Assembly (NCBI GenBank): GCA_035610835.1
Contig: CM069454.1
Span: 67,590,291 to 67,654,290, forward strand
DNA from: Ophiura sarsii
Lineage: Eukaryota; Echinodermata; Ophiuroidea; Amphilepidida; Ophiuridae
Direction of reading: 5' to 3'
DNA: 64,000 nt
The translations under genes and the position numbers were made by a program. Positions 11,301-19,904 of this stretch are shown piece after piece (position 1 is the stretch's first letter; each line of letters opens with the position of its first letter). Below the pieces are notes generated by a model. That model searched no databases. It had not been told where the DNA came from and saw nothing but the letters and a program-made list of their open reading frames with translations.

Positions 11301-14300
11301 TTTTTTCCCTCTTCTTCTGAAATCATAACATGGGTGCATTCCTTCATTGTGTTACTAATACTTTACTTCATTACGTCAAGCATACCGTCGCTGTTTTGTC
11401 AAAACCTCGTATCTCCTATTCAACGTGATAAAGTAATACGTTCTTGATCCTGCGTACGTGATGCATAATCCGATGGACAGTCTACTCTAAACATGTTCAA
11501 GGGCCAAAAATCACCATCTATTAGAACCTTGTAAAGTGTTCTTGCCTCTGAACATGTATAAATAAACGCTTCTTATGCATAATCATTGGGCAGTTTTACT
11601 TTATACATGTTGAAGGGCCGGAGTGTTTTGACAGAATAGCGACGGTACCATCTACAGACTTCACAAACATCACAATTCTAAAACTGTTGTGCATTAAACC
11701 AGGGATACTATTAACTTTGGGATAGGAAAGTAGTATACCAACGTACGTAACGAAAACGGACCTTTTGCATATTTGAATAAATTATAGTAATCGTCCGGAA
11801 TGCGTCCGTGACCGGCGTTTAACGCGTTTAACAATGTTTAACCAGGTTTAACGGCAGGTTAAACGGCATGTTAGTCAGCATAGGTTTGGGGGCGCTGTAG
11901 ATTTAAACAGACGACGGTGGCCACGCGAAACCTAAATTTTGAATTCGTAGTGAATAACACGTAATCGCGAATTTTAAACTATCATTTTGACAAATATATC
12001 ATAATTAAAAGGATTTTTATCGTTAACCGGGCGATGACTGTTAAAAATAATTCAAAATGGTGCACTCCCGTTGCCAAATTGGGTCGTCTGAGAGACGCGT
12101 GGCCAGCGTTGCGTCGTCTGCTACAATCATAACGCCTAATCGGTATAGCGCCCCCAATTCTATGCTGACTAAGTTCAATTTAAAAGTGGACCCGATTGGC
12201 AAGCTCAGTGACATACCCCTGATTAAACAACGTTGTACCACCAAAGCAAGAATGTGATTCATTCATCATTTCAATAACTCATTTGCTTAATTCTCCTCTA
12301 TTATTAATAGCATTGTTCTCAAAGATACCCTCCCCTAAACAATTTCCACTTTGAACTTACACCAGTGAATTTCAAATTACGGGGACGGCTATAAGGCGGT
12401 ATTTTCTCTGTTGAAGCTATGTGTGTCTCGGGCTATAATCGATCATAAGGACATGAAGGAAGCATCATAGGCCACGTAGCCTCTAGTGCTGTCATGAAAT
12501 AACTCCTCAATATTGATAAATAATACATTCATAGTGTCCCGAGTGCTCGTGGGTTCTATTTTAGGTGTAATAAAGTACCGAGTGAAACAGTGATAACCTT
12601 TGTAAATATTATTGTTAGGTAAATCGCGTCGGTGAATTCATGCAATAATTTTAGTTGTTCAAAGTGTTTGACGGATTTGAATTTCCACCGACGCGTTTTT
12701 TCTTCTCTAAAGATAGTTATATTATATCATAACATAGTACGAGAGAATTTGTTGTCGCAATTACAGACCAAACTTGTCAAACCTGCGAGTCATACAGGGT
12801 GTCTCAAAAAACCCGTGCGCGTGTTTATCCAACTTGTTGACCATGAACTTATAAAATTTGGTGTAACAATTGTATACATATTGATAGACATAACGGTTAG
12901 CTTTCATATTCCCTTTATTTCATCTGATTTGGTTTTGTCAATCTTGAGATATGACCAATTAACTAAAGCTACCTAAAATCGACGTTGTGCCACTTCACAG
13001 TTTACAATGAATAGAAAGGGTTACTCCGGAGAGGGGGGTTGTTACCACCCCCTAAAAAAAATCCAATCCAAAATGCAGAGTATGCTTATTTGGGTACCAT
13101 GCTATAGCTAGAGGTTCCCTCTATCCATACATACCAATACAAGTACAAACATCCCACGCATGACGTCACAATGACGTCACCAAACATGGCCGACCTCAAA
13201 ATCCCGCCGGACAGTGAAATATCATAGAAATCTTCGCCAAAAGAATATCGGAATTTCACCCGGTTTTTTGCTTATAAGTGAGGGAAATGGTGTTTCTAAC
13301 ATAGGCCTATGCTAAAATAATTCAGAACCATTCAATTAAAAAAAAAAATCAAAATGGCGATTTAAAAAAATGTAAGGTGGCAACCACCCCCCCCCCCCCT
13401 ACTATCGGACTTTGACGGCTTACCCTACCCCCGGATAAGGTGAAAGCCTCAATGTGTTTTCGTCAAAATGAGCGCAGGGGATGTAAAAGCGATCACCTAG
13501 ACGCACTAGGTCACTGTTCTTTGCGTTCTAGCGCAATAGGCGATCACCATCCCTTAGGAGGACGAGGGTTTTAATGCTTATGTTAAGCATTCTTTCTGTA
13601 AAAGTGGCACAACGTCGATTTTAGGTAGCTTTAGTTAATTGATCATATCTCAGGATTGACAAAACCAAATTAGATGAAATAAACGGCATAAGAAAGCTAA
13701 GCGTTTAGTCTATCAATACGTATACAATTGTTGCGCCAAATTGTAGAAGTTCATGGTCAATAAGTTGGGTATACACATGCACGGTTTTTTTTAGACACCC
13801 TGTATAGGTGCGAGCGAGACAGACATAGCACACGTTTTCTACCAAATTTCAATAGACGATCATCCCTGCTTTTCACCATCTCTGCTTACACCAACCCAAC
13901 AGTCATGGGTAACCGTAATTTGTCAATTGTAACACATGAGGTGTTTTTAAACATTGTGTTTGTATAATTATCAACATAGTTTTTAACATTATCAACATTT
14001 TTTAAACTACAGGCGCAATTATAACAGCTTACTTTGTTTTTGGAGGTATTTAAATCATATATGCATATAAAAAAATGACCCCAACCTATCATACTTAATC
14101 CTGGCTATGCCAATGGACAGTAGTTTCACTTGTTTGACTGATTGTTCATTTCCCAGGTGGACGCGGGTGTAAATAGCCTAACAGTATTCCAGTCCCAGGA
14201 CGAGGTAGAAGTAGTCTCCGGCGACGGCTTCTCCTGTGCTAGTGGAGGATACGCGTTGATGTCTCGTAAGGACAGTCGTATCAACAAGTGGTTCGATCCA

Positions 14301-14367
14301 GCGCTGAAACAGCTGTTGGCGTCCCCCGAGTACAAGCAAATATGTGATAATTTGCTAACAGAGCATG
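2207..14367 (+). CDS. Gene 1: secreted bacterial-type solute-binding protein (SBP_bac_3 / PBP type 2), seven-exon model
   Basis: Seven exons (2207-2306, 4944-5028, 5560-5612, 7567-7695, 8992-9191, 10435-10512, 14157-14367) join in frame at every GT-AG junction and give about 285 residues. The product has an N-terminal signal peptide and one full SBP_bac_3 domain: lobe 1 with EYVDPLSGEIKGFNPDI, an Arg at about residue 130 placed like the ligand alpha-carboxylate Arg of this fold (T-x-R-x3-F-x-F-T), the lobe crossover LSGKKIGFVSG, the NGEVDAG motif (residues 213-219) and the C-terminal helices near WFDPALKQLL and EYKQICDNLL. In bacteria this family binds amino acids for ABC importers, and the same fold is the iGluR ligand-binding domain. 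Here there are no transmembrane segments, and the many cysteines suggest disulfides, so a secreted or lumenal small-molecule binder is likely. The ligand is unknown. Introns exclude simple bacterial contamination. The 3' end is uncertain: either a further exon follows 14367 or reading continues to a stop at 14462. Confidence 0.8.
3210..3452. mobile_element. MITE of the AACACTTTCC family
   Basis: Bounded by AACGCTTTCCACGCGG and CCGCGTGGAAAGTTTT, 243 bp, the same length and orientation as the copy at 1241-1483. It carries the CTGCAGACGACATTCC signature. It lies within intron 1 of gene 1. Confidence 0.75.
4633..4776. repeat. 36-bp minisatellite, four identical copies
   Basis: The unit ACGGGCAAACGGACCTACCA-GATAGGGTCGGACGGT is repeated four times without a mismatch. 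Because 36 is a multiple of three, the array is open in several frames on both strands and creates spurious repeat-protein reading frames. It lies 168 bp upstream of exon 2 of gene 1, in intron 1. Perfect identity suggests recent expansion. Confidence 0.9.
4944..5028 (+). CDS. Gene 1 exon 2: start of binding lobe 1
   Basis: The acceptor TTATTAATAG|G and donor TATGT|GTAAGT bound 85 nt, phase 1 in and phase 2 out. It encodes RKNEKLVNIDPEIWTVALG then ILGTREEYV. It joins exon 3 as EEYV-DPLSGEIKGF, the strand-turn normally written as P-F-E-Y-x-D in SBP_bac_3 proteins, which supports both splice choices. The usual PPF is replaced by REE. Confidence 0.75.
5560..5612 (+). CDS. Gene 1 exon 3: GFNPDI segment of SBP_bac_3
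   Basis: A 53-nt exon between acceptor TTTTGTCAG|G and donor GCCG|GTAAGTGG, phase 2 in and phase 1 out. It encodes DPLSGEIKGFNPDIIEA. The GFxxDI/L pattern followed by a helix is a hallmark of the first lobe of SBP_bac_3 proteins. The micro-exon is identified by phase and motif together. Confidence 0.82.
5838..6410. repeat. CCAAT/ATTGG tandem array 1 (48-bp unit)
   Basis: The array is made almost entirely of the palindrome CCAATATTGG and relatives (TTGGCCCAATATTGG, ACTCGCCAATGAGT). The central part (about 5940-6245) repeats a 48-bp unit. The flanking stretches at 5838-5935 and 6248-6375 are near-copies of each other. No stop codons occur in several frames, so long reading frames appear on both strands, but their composition is only that of the repeat. 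It is in intron 3 of gene 1. Confidence 0.9.
6630..7250. repeat. CCAAT/ATTGG tandem array 2 (122-bp unit)
   Basis: A second array uses the same CCAATATTGG vocabulary but a longer unit of 122 bp, with about four and a half copies: GCACTCAATTGGTCACC, AATATTGGTCCAATATTG, GCCAACATGATGCCAATT, GAGCGCCAATGTAAAACC. It is separated from array 1 by about 220 bp. Units differ by a few substitutions. Also in intron 3 of gene 1. Confidence 0.9.
7385..7445. repeat. Short interspersed repeat shared with 2450-2540
   Basis: GTCTGCCGCT followed by TGTTTTCTT-GACGA and ATTGTGACATA occurs both here and in intron 1 (about 2455-2530). It is probably part of a dispersed element whose ends I cannot define. Confidence 0.4.
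7567..7695 (+). CDS. Gene 1 exon 4: lobe 1 with extra cysteines
   Basis: 129 nt between CCGACAG|TTTG and CTCAC|GTAAGA, phase 1 in and phase 1 out. It encodes VCRIANKSCCLVQDP, then YQNCWKTIEGGESFGGVG and LFGHYYDACS. The last part corresponds to the L-x-x-G-x-Y-D-A segment of bacterial homologues, where the ligand pocket is lined. Four cysteines here suggest disulfides and extracellular export. Confidence 0.8.
8028..8474. mobile_element. hAT-like MITE with 8-bp target duplication, intron 4 of gene 1
   Basis: The 8-bp direct repeat CTCAGACG lies on both sides (8020-8027 and 8475-8482). The element ends are TATGCTGGTTCCCTGCA and the reverse complement of TTATGCTGGTTCCCTGCA, with inverted similarity reaching about 75 bp inward (AACTTATCC...TGCAGGTACG). 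Eight-bp target duplications are typical of the hAT superfamily. The 447-bp element has no transposase. Confidence 0.8.
8992..9191 (+). CDS. Gene 1 exon 5: ligand-arginine region and lobe crossover
   Basis: 200 nt from acceptor CTGTCTACAG|CG to donor CAG|GTGCGT, phase 1 in and phase 0 out. It encodes PWSPSTGRQRTFQFT, then YFKEYYATFAVRPGNP, then LSGKKIGFVSGYVFDAECV. The arrangement T-G-R-Q-R-T-F-Q-F-T matches T-x-R-x3-(V/I/F)-x-F-(S/T) of the family, whose Arg pairs with the ligand alpha-carboxylate. LSGKKIGFVSG is the start of lobe 2. A hAT-like MITE begins only 31 bp after the donor. Confidence 0.85.
9223..9549. mobile_element. hAT-like MITE with poly-G/poly-C inverted ends, intron 5 of gene 1
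   Basis: The 8-bp direct repeat CTTGTATG flanks the element (9215-9222 and 9550-9557). The termini are CCC followed by a run of G, and a run of C followed by GGG, so the homopolymer tracts are themselves the terminal inverted repeats. The interior has short repeats of GCGCCCAATTTGTGCACAA type. The length is 327 bp, and no coding capacity is seen. It starts 31 bp from the exon 5 donor. Confidence 0.75.
10435..10512 (+). CDS. Gene 1 exon 6: lobe 2 helix
   Basis: A 78-nt phase 0/0 exon between ATGTTTCAG|GG and GAG|GTAAGT. It encodes GAILPKENIVIYSSDAKLL followed by EGISNGE. In the family this is the beta strand and helix before the (N/S)G-(E/K)-(V/A)-DA motif, which is completed by exon 7. Confidence 0.82.
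10544..11033. mobile_element. Two AACACTTTCC-family MITEs in inverted head-to-head arrangement
   Basis: One copy (10544-10784) is in reverse orientation: it starts with AACACTTTCGACGCGGCTATTAG and ends with the CTGCAGACGCC signature. The second (10791-11033) is forward, and the two signature ends face each other across AAGGTT. It lies in intron 6 of gene 1, 31 bp after exon 6. A similar inverted dimer is at 43970-44352. Confidence 0.75.
11380..11660. repeat. Degenerate inverted repeat with internal duplication
   Basis: ACCGTCGCTGTTTTGTCAAAAC near 11387 is mirrored by GTTTTGACAGAATAGCGACGGT near 11622. Between them, a segment with ATGCATAATC and TACATGTT-AAGGGCC is present twice (about 11460 and 11575). 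The pattern fits a small non-autonomous transposon. The boundaries are not resolved. Confidence 0.45.
11690..12232 (-). mobile_element. Inverted copy of the promoter-proximal MITE at 1683-2125
   Basis: Read on the minus strand, this segment follows the order of 1683-2125: TTTAATCAGGGGTATG at one end, the CGCT-rich middle, TTTCCTATCCCAAAG, and CCCTGGTTTAATGC at the other. It is about 100 bp longer than the other copy because of an extra internal stretch. It lies in intron 6 of gene 1. Confidence 0.55.
12795..13802. mobile_element. 1008-bp Tc1/mariner-type MITE with about 200-bp inverted repeats
   Basis: The element begins CAGGGTGTCTCAAAAAACCC and ends with its diverged reverse complement TTTTTTTTAGACACCCTG. 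It is flanked by TA on both sides, and inverted similarity runs about 200 bp (CAACTTGTTGACCATGAAC / GTTCATGGTCAATAAGTTG; TAGCTTTAGTTAATTG). TA duplication fits the Tc1/mariner group. No transposase remains. It is in intron 6 of gene 1. Confidence 0.8.
14157..14367 (+). CDS. Gene 1 exon 7: NGE-VDA motif and C-terminal helices
   Basis: The acceptor TCATTTCCCAG|GTGG opens in phase 0. The exon reads VDAGVNSLTVFQSQDEVEV, then SGGYALMSRKDSRINKWFD, then QLLASPEYKQICDNLLTEHG. The VDA Asp is a conserved ligand contact in SBP_bac_3 proteins, and GGYALMSRKDS fits the G-(Y/I)-(A/G)-(I/L)-(A/S)-(V/R)-(R/K)-K segment. A donor CATG|GTAGGT is present at 14368 (phase 1). Without splicing, the frame runs another 31 residues to a stop at 14460-14462. 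The domain itself is complete by residue 285 either way. Confidence 0.8.
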
Positions 14368-14804
14368 GTAGGTACTTTAGATTGTTGGACGATCGGTTCG
14401 AAATTCGGTTTATATCTGGTGTAAGACAGCACGGAATTAACCTATACAGCCATTCCATGTAAGGGTTGCAAAAAACTCAAAAATTGAAATGAAAGGGATT
14501 CAAAGGAATTCATTTCAGTCAGTTATATTTCATTAGAGTCATACTAAAACCATTAAAATTTCAACGATTTTTTCAAACTAGACCTTTTACTGTATATTTA
14601 CGGCCTCCTGAACTTGTGGTCAAAAAGAGGGCTCAGAGGTACAAATCACAAAGCAAATAAATATTTGGAGTTAATTCACAAGCTGCTGCTCAGTCTGCAT
14701 TTATAAGATAACTGTTGCATGTAATTTGACAAAACATTGGGTATTTTGTTCAATGCCATTAGCATTTTTCCAATAATTTCTTCACGAAAACACCCTAAAA
14801 ATAT
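14368..14804. other. Possible 3' region of gene 1
   Basis: If the donor at 14368 is not used, the reading frame ends at 14460-14462. An AATAAA lies at about 14656 and another at 14822. No strong downstream exon is visible here. The stretch is otherwise AT-rich. Confidence 0.3.
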
Positions 14805-15366
14805 GTCACGCGAGTCACAAAATAAAACAATCTTTTAAGATTATTAAAAAAATAAAGAGATTCAACTAATGGTTGATATTTGCAATTGAGTTAGTGGTGC
14901 TTTATCAAATTATTTTTTTAATTTTTTAATTTGCCCTCCATGCTATGCCCTACGATGAGCTACTGTGTCACGCGAGTCACACAGTTATGTCACGCGAGTC
15001 ACATTTTCTACAGGCCACCACACACAACACAGAAGCCTGGGCACCATGTAACTCATGCACAGAATGGGATAGGGTGTTAGGTTCCTAGTTCAGAAAAAAC
15101 AATTTGGTCACACTTGTAGAATTCTTTGGAGAGCTATTTGAATCAAGTGATGTCAAAAAACCTGTTTTGTAGCCTGTCACGCGAGTCACATCAAATAAAT
15201 TGTGATATTTAAAAAAATATTGGTTGTATGGCAAACATTTGTATACTTAACTATGCATACACAATGTCTCAACTCAAATAAGTGATAAATTAAAGTAGAG
15301 GAAAGCTAGTTTTCCACTGGTAATGCATTCAAAGATGGATTTTTGTAGAAATGTCACACGAGTCAC
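14805..15366. repeat. Five dispersed copies of GTCACGCGAGTCAC
   Basis: The 14-bp motif GTCACGCGAGTCAC occurs exactly at 14805, 14967, 14989 and 15176. A one-base variant (GTCACACGAGTCAC) is at 15353. The sequence between copies is AT-rich and unrelated, so this is not a simple tandem repeat. The motif is a near-palindrome containing two GTCAC-type half sites. It may mark subterminal repeats of a transposon or a clustered protein-binding site. Confidence 0.75.
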
Positions 15367-15944
15367 GCTGGAATGGCTGTATAGCACAAAATCAGCTATT
15401 GCCGGATTATTCCGTAATGGGGTCTTTACACTAGTCTAAAGCGCCAAGCAGGCCAAAAAGCCAACAAATCTGCCTACCCATCTTTTTATTGTCTGTATTA
15501 TTTCAATTATTTTAGGCCTACCCCATCTCTGGTAACTGGGATTGGAATAGGACATGCAGGCGCGGATCCAGAAAATTTTTAGGGAGGGGGGGCCAAAAAT
15601 GAAATTGTGCTGGTATCATCCAAGCGGCGATGCTGCCCTCCGAGCTATGCTCGGACAGGGGTGTCTGAGAGGGGATAAGAAGTAGATATAGATTTTTTTC
15701 TTCAATTTCTGAACTCATTTGGTGTATACTTTTGACCAAAATGTTATCGAAAAGCCACCTCTTCATTTCCAATAAATATTTTTTATCAATGCACGAAAGA
15801 AGTTGAGCATATTATATTGATATATTTTTGAAAAGTACTCTCTTAACCCTAACCCCCCTGAGTGCTAAAAAATGCTAATCCAAAGTCCCTCTCCAAACGT
15901 ATGCGCCGTCGGTTTTCGATGACGTAGTCAACCGAGCCTTTATA

Positions 15945-16433
15945 GGGGTCACACTACTAAATAGAGCTCCATAGGGTTATGTACAAAAACACTGATATAA
16001 AACTGTGTGTTAGACCACTAAATTGCGAAATTGGACCTTGTAGAGTGATTTTTTCTGAAAGATGATCACATTTTCTCACCAAAAAGTGAAAAAAATAGGT
16101 AGGTGAACCTGCTCGATTTTTCAAAATACGCCCATGGAGTTGACTACCTCTCTGACGAGCTTGGAAATGCCGCCGTAATCGTCAATGTTTCCAGTAAAAA
16201 ACACAAATTTGAGAGATCTCTCAAAATTTATCTAGATGATATTCACAGTTTATAGTCAGGGTGCATGTAGGTGATGTCCCATTAATCATAATTAATCAAA
16301 AATCATAGGCATTTACGCAATTGTATTACCGTCAAGTTTTTTTAATTGAGGATTTTGCCATGCATATTTTCCGATTCTAGCTTTAAACACCGCCCTTAAG
16401 GTTAGGGGATACACCATTTAGTGTAGTGCACCC
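15945..16433. repeat. Left 489-bp direct repeat
   Basis: The left copy of the pair, followed directly by TTAAGGAAATTG. No polyadenylation signal or promoter could be assigned with confidence. Confidence 0.8.
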
Positions 16434-17539
16434 TTAAGGAAATTGATATTGTGCTGAATGTACTTGAAATGTATTGGAATAGTTACCTTGAATCCTTTTG
16501 AACATTTTGTGATCATTTTAATGATATTTCCATGTTGTTATAATTATGTATGAGTGGAATTTGTCATGTATGGATACCTGCTATCTACTGAAGATAGCAA
16601 AATTAACATAGCAATATTACATTTTGTGAGGACAGCTACAATCCTTTTTAAAAGAAATACTTGTCAGGACAGCGTTCATCCTTTTTAAAGAAATTCTTGT
16701 CGTATTGAATGTCTAGGTGTGTTTTTACTGACAGGGGTAGGGTACATGCACTGTGTTGTTGTACAAAAATAATCAAAATAGATTCCAAAATGATAACGTT
16801 GGTGACTTTCCCCACCAATGTTCAAATTTGATGAATTAATCTACAAAATAACAGAGCAGATGTACACTTAATCAGGTCAGACTTGTTTATCATTTAACTT
16901 ACCTGTTAAATGGTTTTGCCTCCAGAATGCAGGCATTATACACAATATCTTCATGGATGTGACCCTCACATCTTGAAATAGTTTTACAACTTGAGCTTAA
17001 CTTAGTAACACAACATAAGCTTAAGCCTACTCTATCCATCATCAATGCATGGAATAATTAAAAATTAAAAATAAATAACAAAATAAGCTTACTTCATAGA
17101 TATTTCAAATGTGGCCAAATTTTACTCAAGGCTTCATAGTAAGTTACTTTTATGCTCCGTATCACCCCCCCCCCCCCCATGTACCCCATTAAAGTGCTTA
17201 CTTGACATTTTTTACCCAAGTGGTGCACCTTAAAACTGTGCAGGACTGCTGCATTTGATCCGACATTGTCCATTCAGACTGAGATGAAAGGCAGCGGTTT
17301 GTTTAAAAATCATCCTTTTCTCTCTAAATAGCATAGAATTACAGTTTCCAATAGGCTTACTTACAAAACACGTCAAAATAGGTCAAATTAAGGCAACAAT
17401 TGGATCGAAACAATCTCATTCTGGTCGAAAAATCCTTGTTTTACAATATTTGTCTCGAATAAAATTCAAAACAGCTGATTTCTGACCTAATTTTACTTAA
17501 TAATGGGGTCAAGGGTCAAATATGGCCGAATTCCCTTAA

Positions 17540-18028
17540 GGGGTCACACTACTAAATAGAGCTCCATAGGGTTATGTACAAAAACACTGATATAAAACTG
17601 TGTGTTAGACCACTAAATTGCGAAATTGGACCTTGTAGAGTGATTTTTTCTGAAAGATGATCACATTTTCTCACCAAAAAGTGAAAAAAATAGGTAGGTG
17701 AACCTGCTCGATTTTTCAAAATACGCCCATGGAGTTGACTACCTCTCTGACGAGCTTGGAAATGCCGCCGTAATCGTCAATGTTTCCAGTAAAAAACACA
17801 AATTTGAGAGATCTCTCAAAATTTATCTAGATGATATTCACAGTTTATAGTCAGGGTGCATGTAGGTGATGTCCCATTAATCATAATTAATCAAAAATCA
17901 TAGGCATTTACGCAATTGTATTACCGTCAAGTTTTTTTAATTGAGGATTTTGCCATGCATATTTTCCGATTCTAGCTTTAAACACCGCCCTTAAGGTTAG
18001 GGGATACACCATTTAGTGTAGTGCACCC
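17540..18028. repeat. Right 489-bp direct repeat
   Basis: The right copy, preceded by GAATTCCCTTAA. It appears identical to 15945-16433, which implies recent insertion, recombination or gene conversion. Confidence 0.8.
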
Positions 18029-18065
18029 TATAATGAGCGCGGTATACTGCGCGAATGTGTAGCTG

Positions 18066-18230
18066 AGGGCCGTGGCTTAGTGGTTGGAAGGTGGGGCTTG
18101 AGAACGGAGGGTCCCCGGATCGAATCCCGGCAGGTTCCCGGAGACTTAGTTGGTGTTTTTTCCTCGAAAATTGTGATCCCGGTCAAAAATCCTAAACCGG
18201 GGTTAGGGTTTATGTGAAAGAGTGAAAATG
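18066..18230 (+). mobile_element. tRNA-derived SINE
   Basis: The head has an A box (TGGCTTAGTGG, about 18073) and a B box (GGATCGAATCC, about 18117), with spacing as in a tRNA. Then come a TTTTTTCCTCGAAAATTGTG segment and a tail, ATCCTAAACCGGGGTTAGGG. The same head-plus-tail plan, on the other strand, is seen at 63109-63790. It follows the LTR-like element by about 38 bp. Confidence 0.7.
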
Positions 18231-18249
18231 TCACGCGTTGTTCAGAGGT

Positions 18250-18992
18250 AAGTCATTGTCACTCATAAAAGTGATTTTTCACTCGGTGTCGAGTGACTTT
18301 TCACTCTGTGCGGTTGATGAGTTCAGAGTGAAATTATTGTCACTCGAAAAGAGTGGTTTTCTCTATGTGTCGAGTGACTTTTCACTCTGTGCGAGTGATC
18401 AGTTGTACCAGATTTAATTTAAGAGCCGGAGCACAATCAAATAAAAAATAATCAAAAATTCAAAATATTCTTTATTTTATTCAATTTAAACATTATTGAA
18501 GTGATAATTAAGTCCAAATAATGATTAAATATAAATTACATTAATGAAACGCGTACAAACAGAGATAAAAACACCATAGAAAGTAGATTTAGATACTTTA
18601 CATATAAAGAGATATATCATGTTGATATACGATACCGTTTCACTACCGAAAGGAAGTGATAATGTAACATAGGCAAATGACAGCAGTTGTTTGGTCGAGA
18701 AAAGGTAAGTATAGTTTGGATAATGATTCTTTGTTTGTTATTCAAATGTTATTCTATTGAATTGCAAGTTATTCATGTGAATGTGATTAAGTAATTAAAA
18801 TGTTCCATTATTGTTCACTCTCAATGAGGGTGAAGTTCACTCTAAATGAGTGAAATTCACTCCTTATACATTCGCTCTTTTTTCACTCCAATGGAGGGAG
18901 TGATCACTGTAGGCACTCTTCGAAGAGTGAAAATTCACTCGTTCCTGGAGTGAACAAAATTCACTCTTTTTTTGGAGTGAAAATGGTTCCAC
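18250..18992. mobile_element. Element with clustered GAGTGAA/TTCACTC inverted motifs at both ends
   Basis: The left cluster (18250-18400) holds several TTTTCACTC and GAGTGA motifs, including a roughly 88-bp duplication with TGTCGAGTGACTTTTCACTC. The right cluster (18815-18992) holds about ten GAGTGAA or TTCACTC motifs. About 400 bp of AT-rich sequence lies between them. The arrangement resembles a foldback element with repeated subterminal motifs. Exact ends are unclear. Confidence 0.55.
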
Positions 18993-19124
18993 TCAGTTAT
19001 ACTATATAGTTACCTTCAAAATATCAGATTTCTCGGCAACGTACGTACGCGTATGTATCCCGACCAACTTCCAATACACTCCAAACGTTCTTATGTCCCT
19101 CGCATGCCTCCCCGCCCGCCTTTT

Positions 19125-19530
19125 CGTACCCCCCCCCCCCCCCCACCCCACCCCCCCCCCCCCCTCACCCCTCTTTTTTTCTTCTCGTTTGTCCCCTCTT
19201 CTTCCTCTCTTTCCCTTTTTTCTTTTTTTCCACTTTTGTTCCCCTTCCCCCCCTTTTTTTGGTAGAGGGGGCGGGCCGCCGGCCCCTGTATCCGCGCCTG
19301 GGGACATGGGCTGGGTCACTGCGTGTCTGCGAGACTTGTGGTCAGCATGAAATGGCTTATTGACATAATCACCGTTCTACAAGATCCATGCTTCCAGCTT
19401 CGTTCCCTTTTTTCTTCTTCTTTATGTGTATTTTCATTTTACTTTTTCTCCTTTTCCTCCTTTTCCTCCTTTTGCCTCCTTTTTCTCTTTTTTACCTTTT
19501 TTCTCTTCCCCTTTTTATTTTCTTTGCCTT
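19125..19530. repeat. Polypyrimidine tract
   Basis: Almost pure C/T on the + strand from about 19125 to 19262 and again from 19400 to 19530, interrupted by CCGGCCCCTGTATCCGCGCCTGG. That interruption resembles the end of a common MITE, and its reverse complement resembles CAGGCGCGGATCCAG at 15554. Apparent reading frames rich in Pro, Phe and Ser are products of composition. Confidence 0.75.
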
Positions 19531-19904
19531 CCAGATTTCACGCGCAGTTTTTGTCAGAGGCACTCCTCTGGCTTCGCCACTGGAATGTCTTATACCAAGG
19601 CTATACCCGAAATGTGGACCTATTTCATCTACATAATAACCTAGCTGTTCGGTTACATAATCTTTGACTGTTCGGTTATAAATATTATAGAATAGGGAAT
19701 GTAAAAGAAGTTTATAAGTGTGCGTTTTACTGTAAAAGTAATCCAGGTTTCACGATTGGAACTTTATACGATGAGTTGTTCCGTTATCAAGGTTATAGCG
19801 TACGATGACGAGCTCAAAACGGGCAACTTTTACGCCAGTATTGGCGGGAAAGTCCAACTGCGATAACGTCAATATCCTCAAATTACGTCTGCAATATTAA
19901 ATTT

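Larger units (their letters stand above)
15945..18028. mobile_element. LTR-like element: two 489-bp direct repeats around a 1.1-kb non-coding core
   Basis: The segments 15945-16433 and 17540-18028 are both 489 bp, start GGGGTCACACTACTAAATAG and end AGTGTAGTGCACCC. I see no difference between them by eye. The outer flanks are TATA on both sides (15941-15944, 18029-18032). The inner junctions are TTAA on both sides (16434-16437, 17536-17539). The 1.1-kb interior has no reading frame of note. It could be a TRIM-like LTR element with a 4-bp target duplication, or a composite of two MITEs that use TTAA/TATA-type targets. The repeat ends are not the canonical TG...CA. Confidence 0.7.

Noticed and set aside
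2207..14367. Bacterial contamination as the source of the solute-binding protein
   Set aside because: The coding sequence is split by six GT-AG introns with matching phases that contain the same MITE families as the rest of the window.
14126..14458. 110-codon minus-strand frame opposite exon 7
   Set aside because: It is the antisense shadow of gene 1 exon 7, whose sense reading matches a protein family.
18066..18140. Functional tRNA gene
   Set aside because: A and B boxes are present, but no convincing cloverleaf could be drawn, and a SINE body follows. The same applies to 36750-36815, 59762-59830 and 63690-63780.
19002..19667. Proline- and phenylalanine-rich frames around 19.0-19.7 kb
   Set aside because: Polypyrimidine composition accounts for them.
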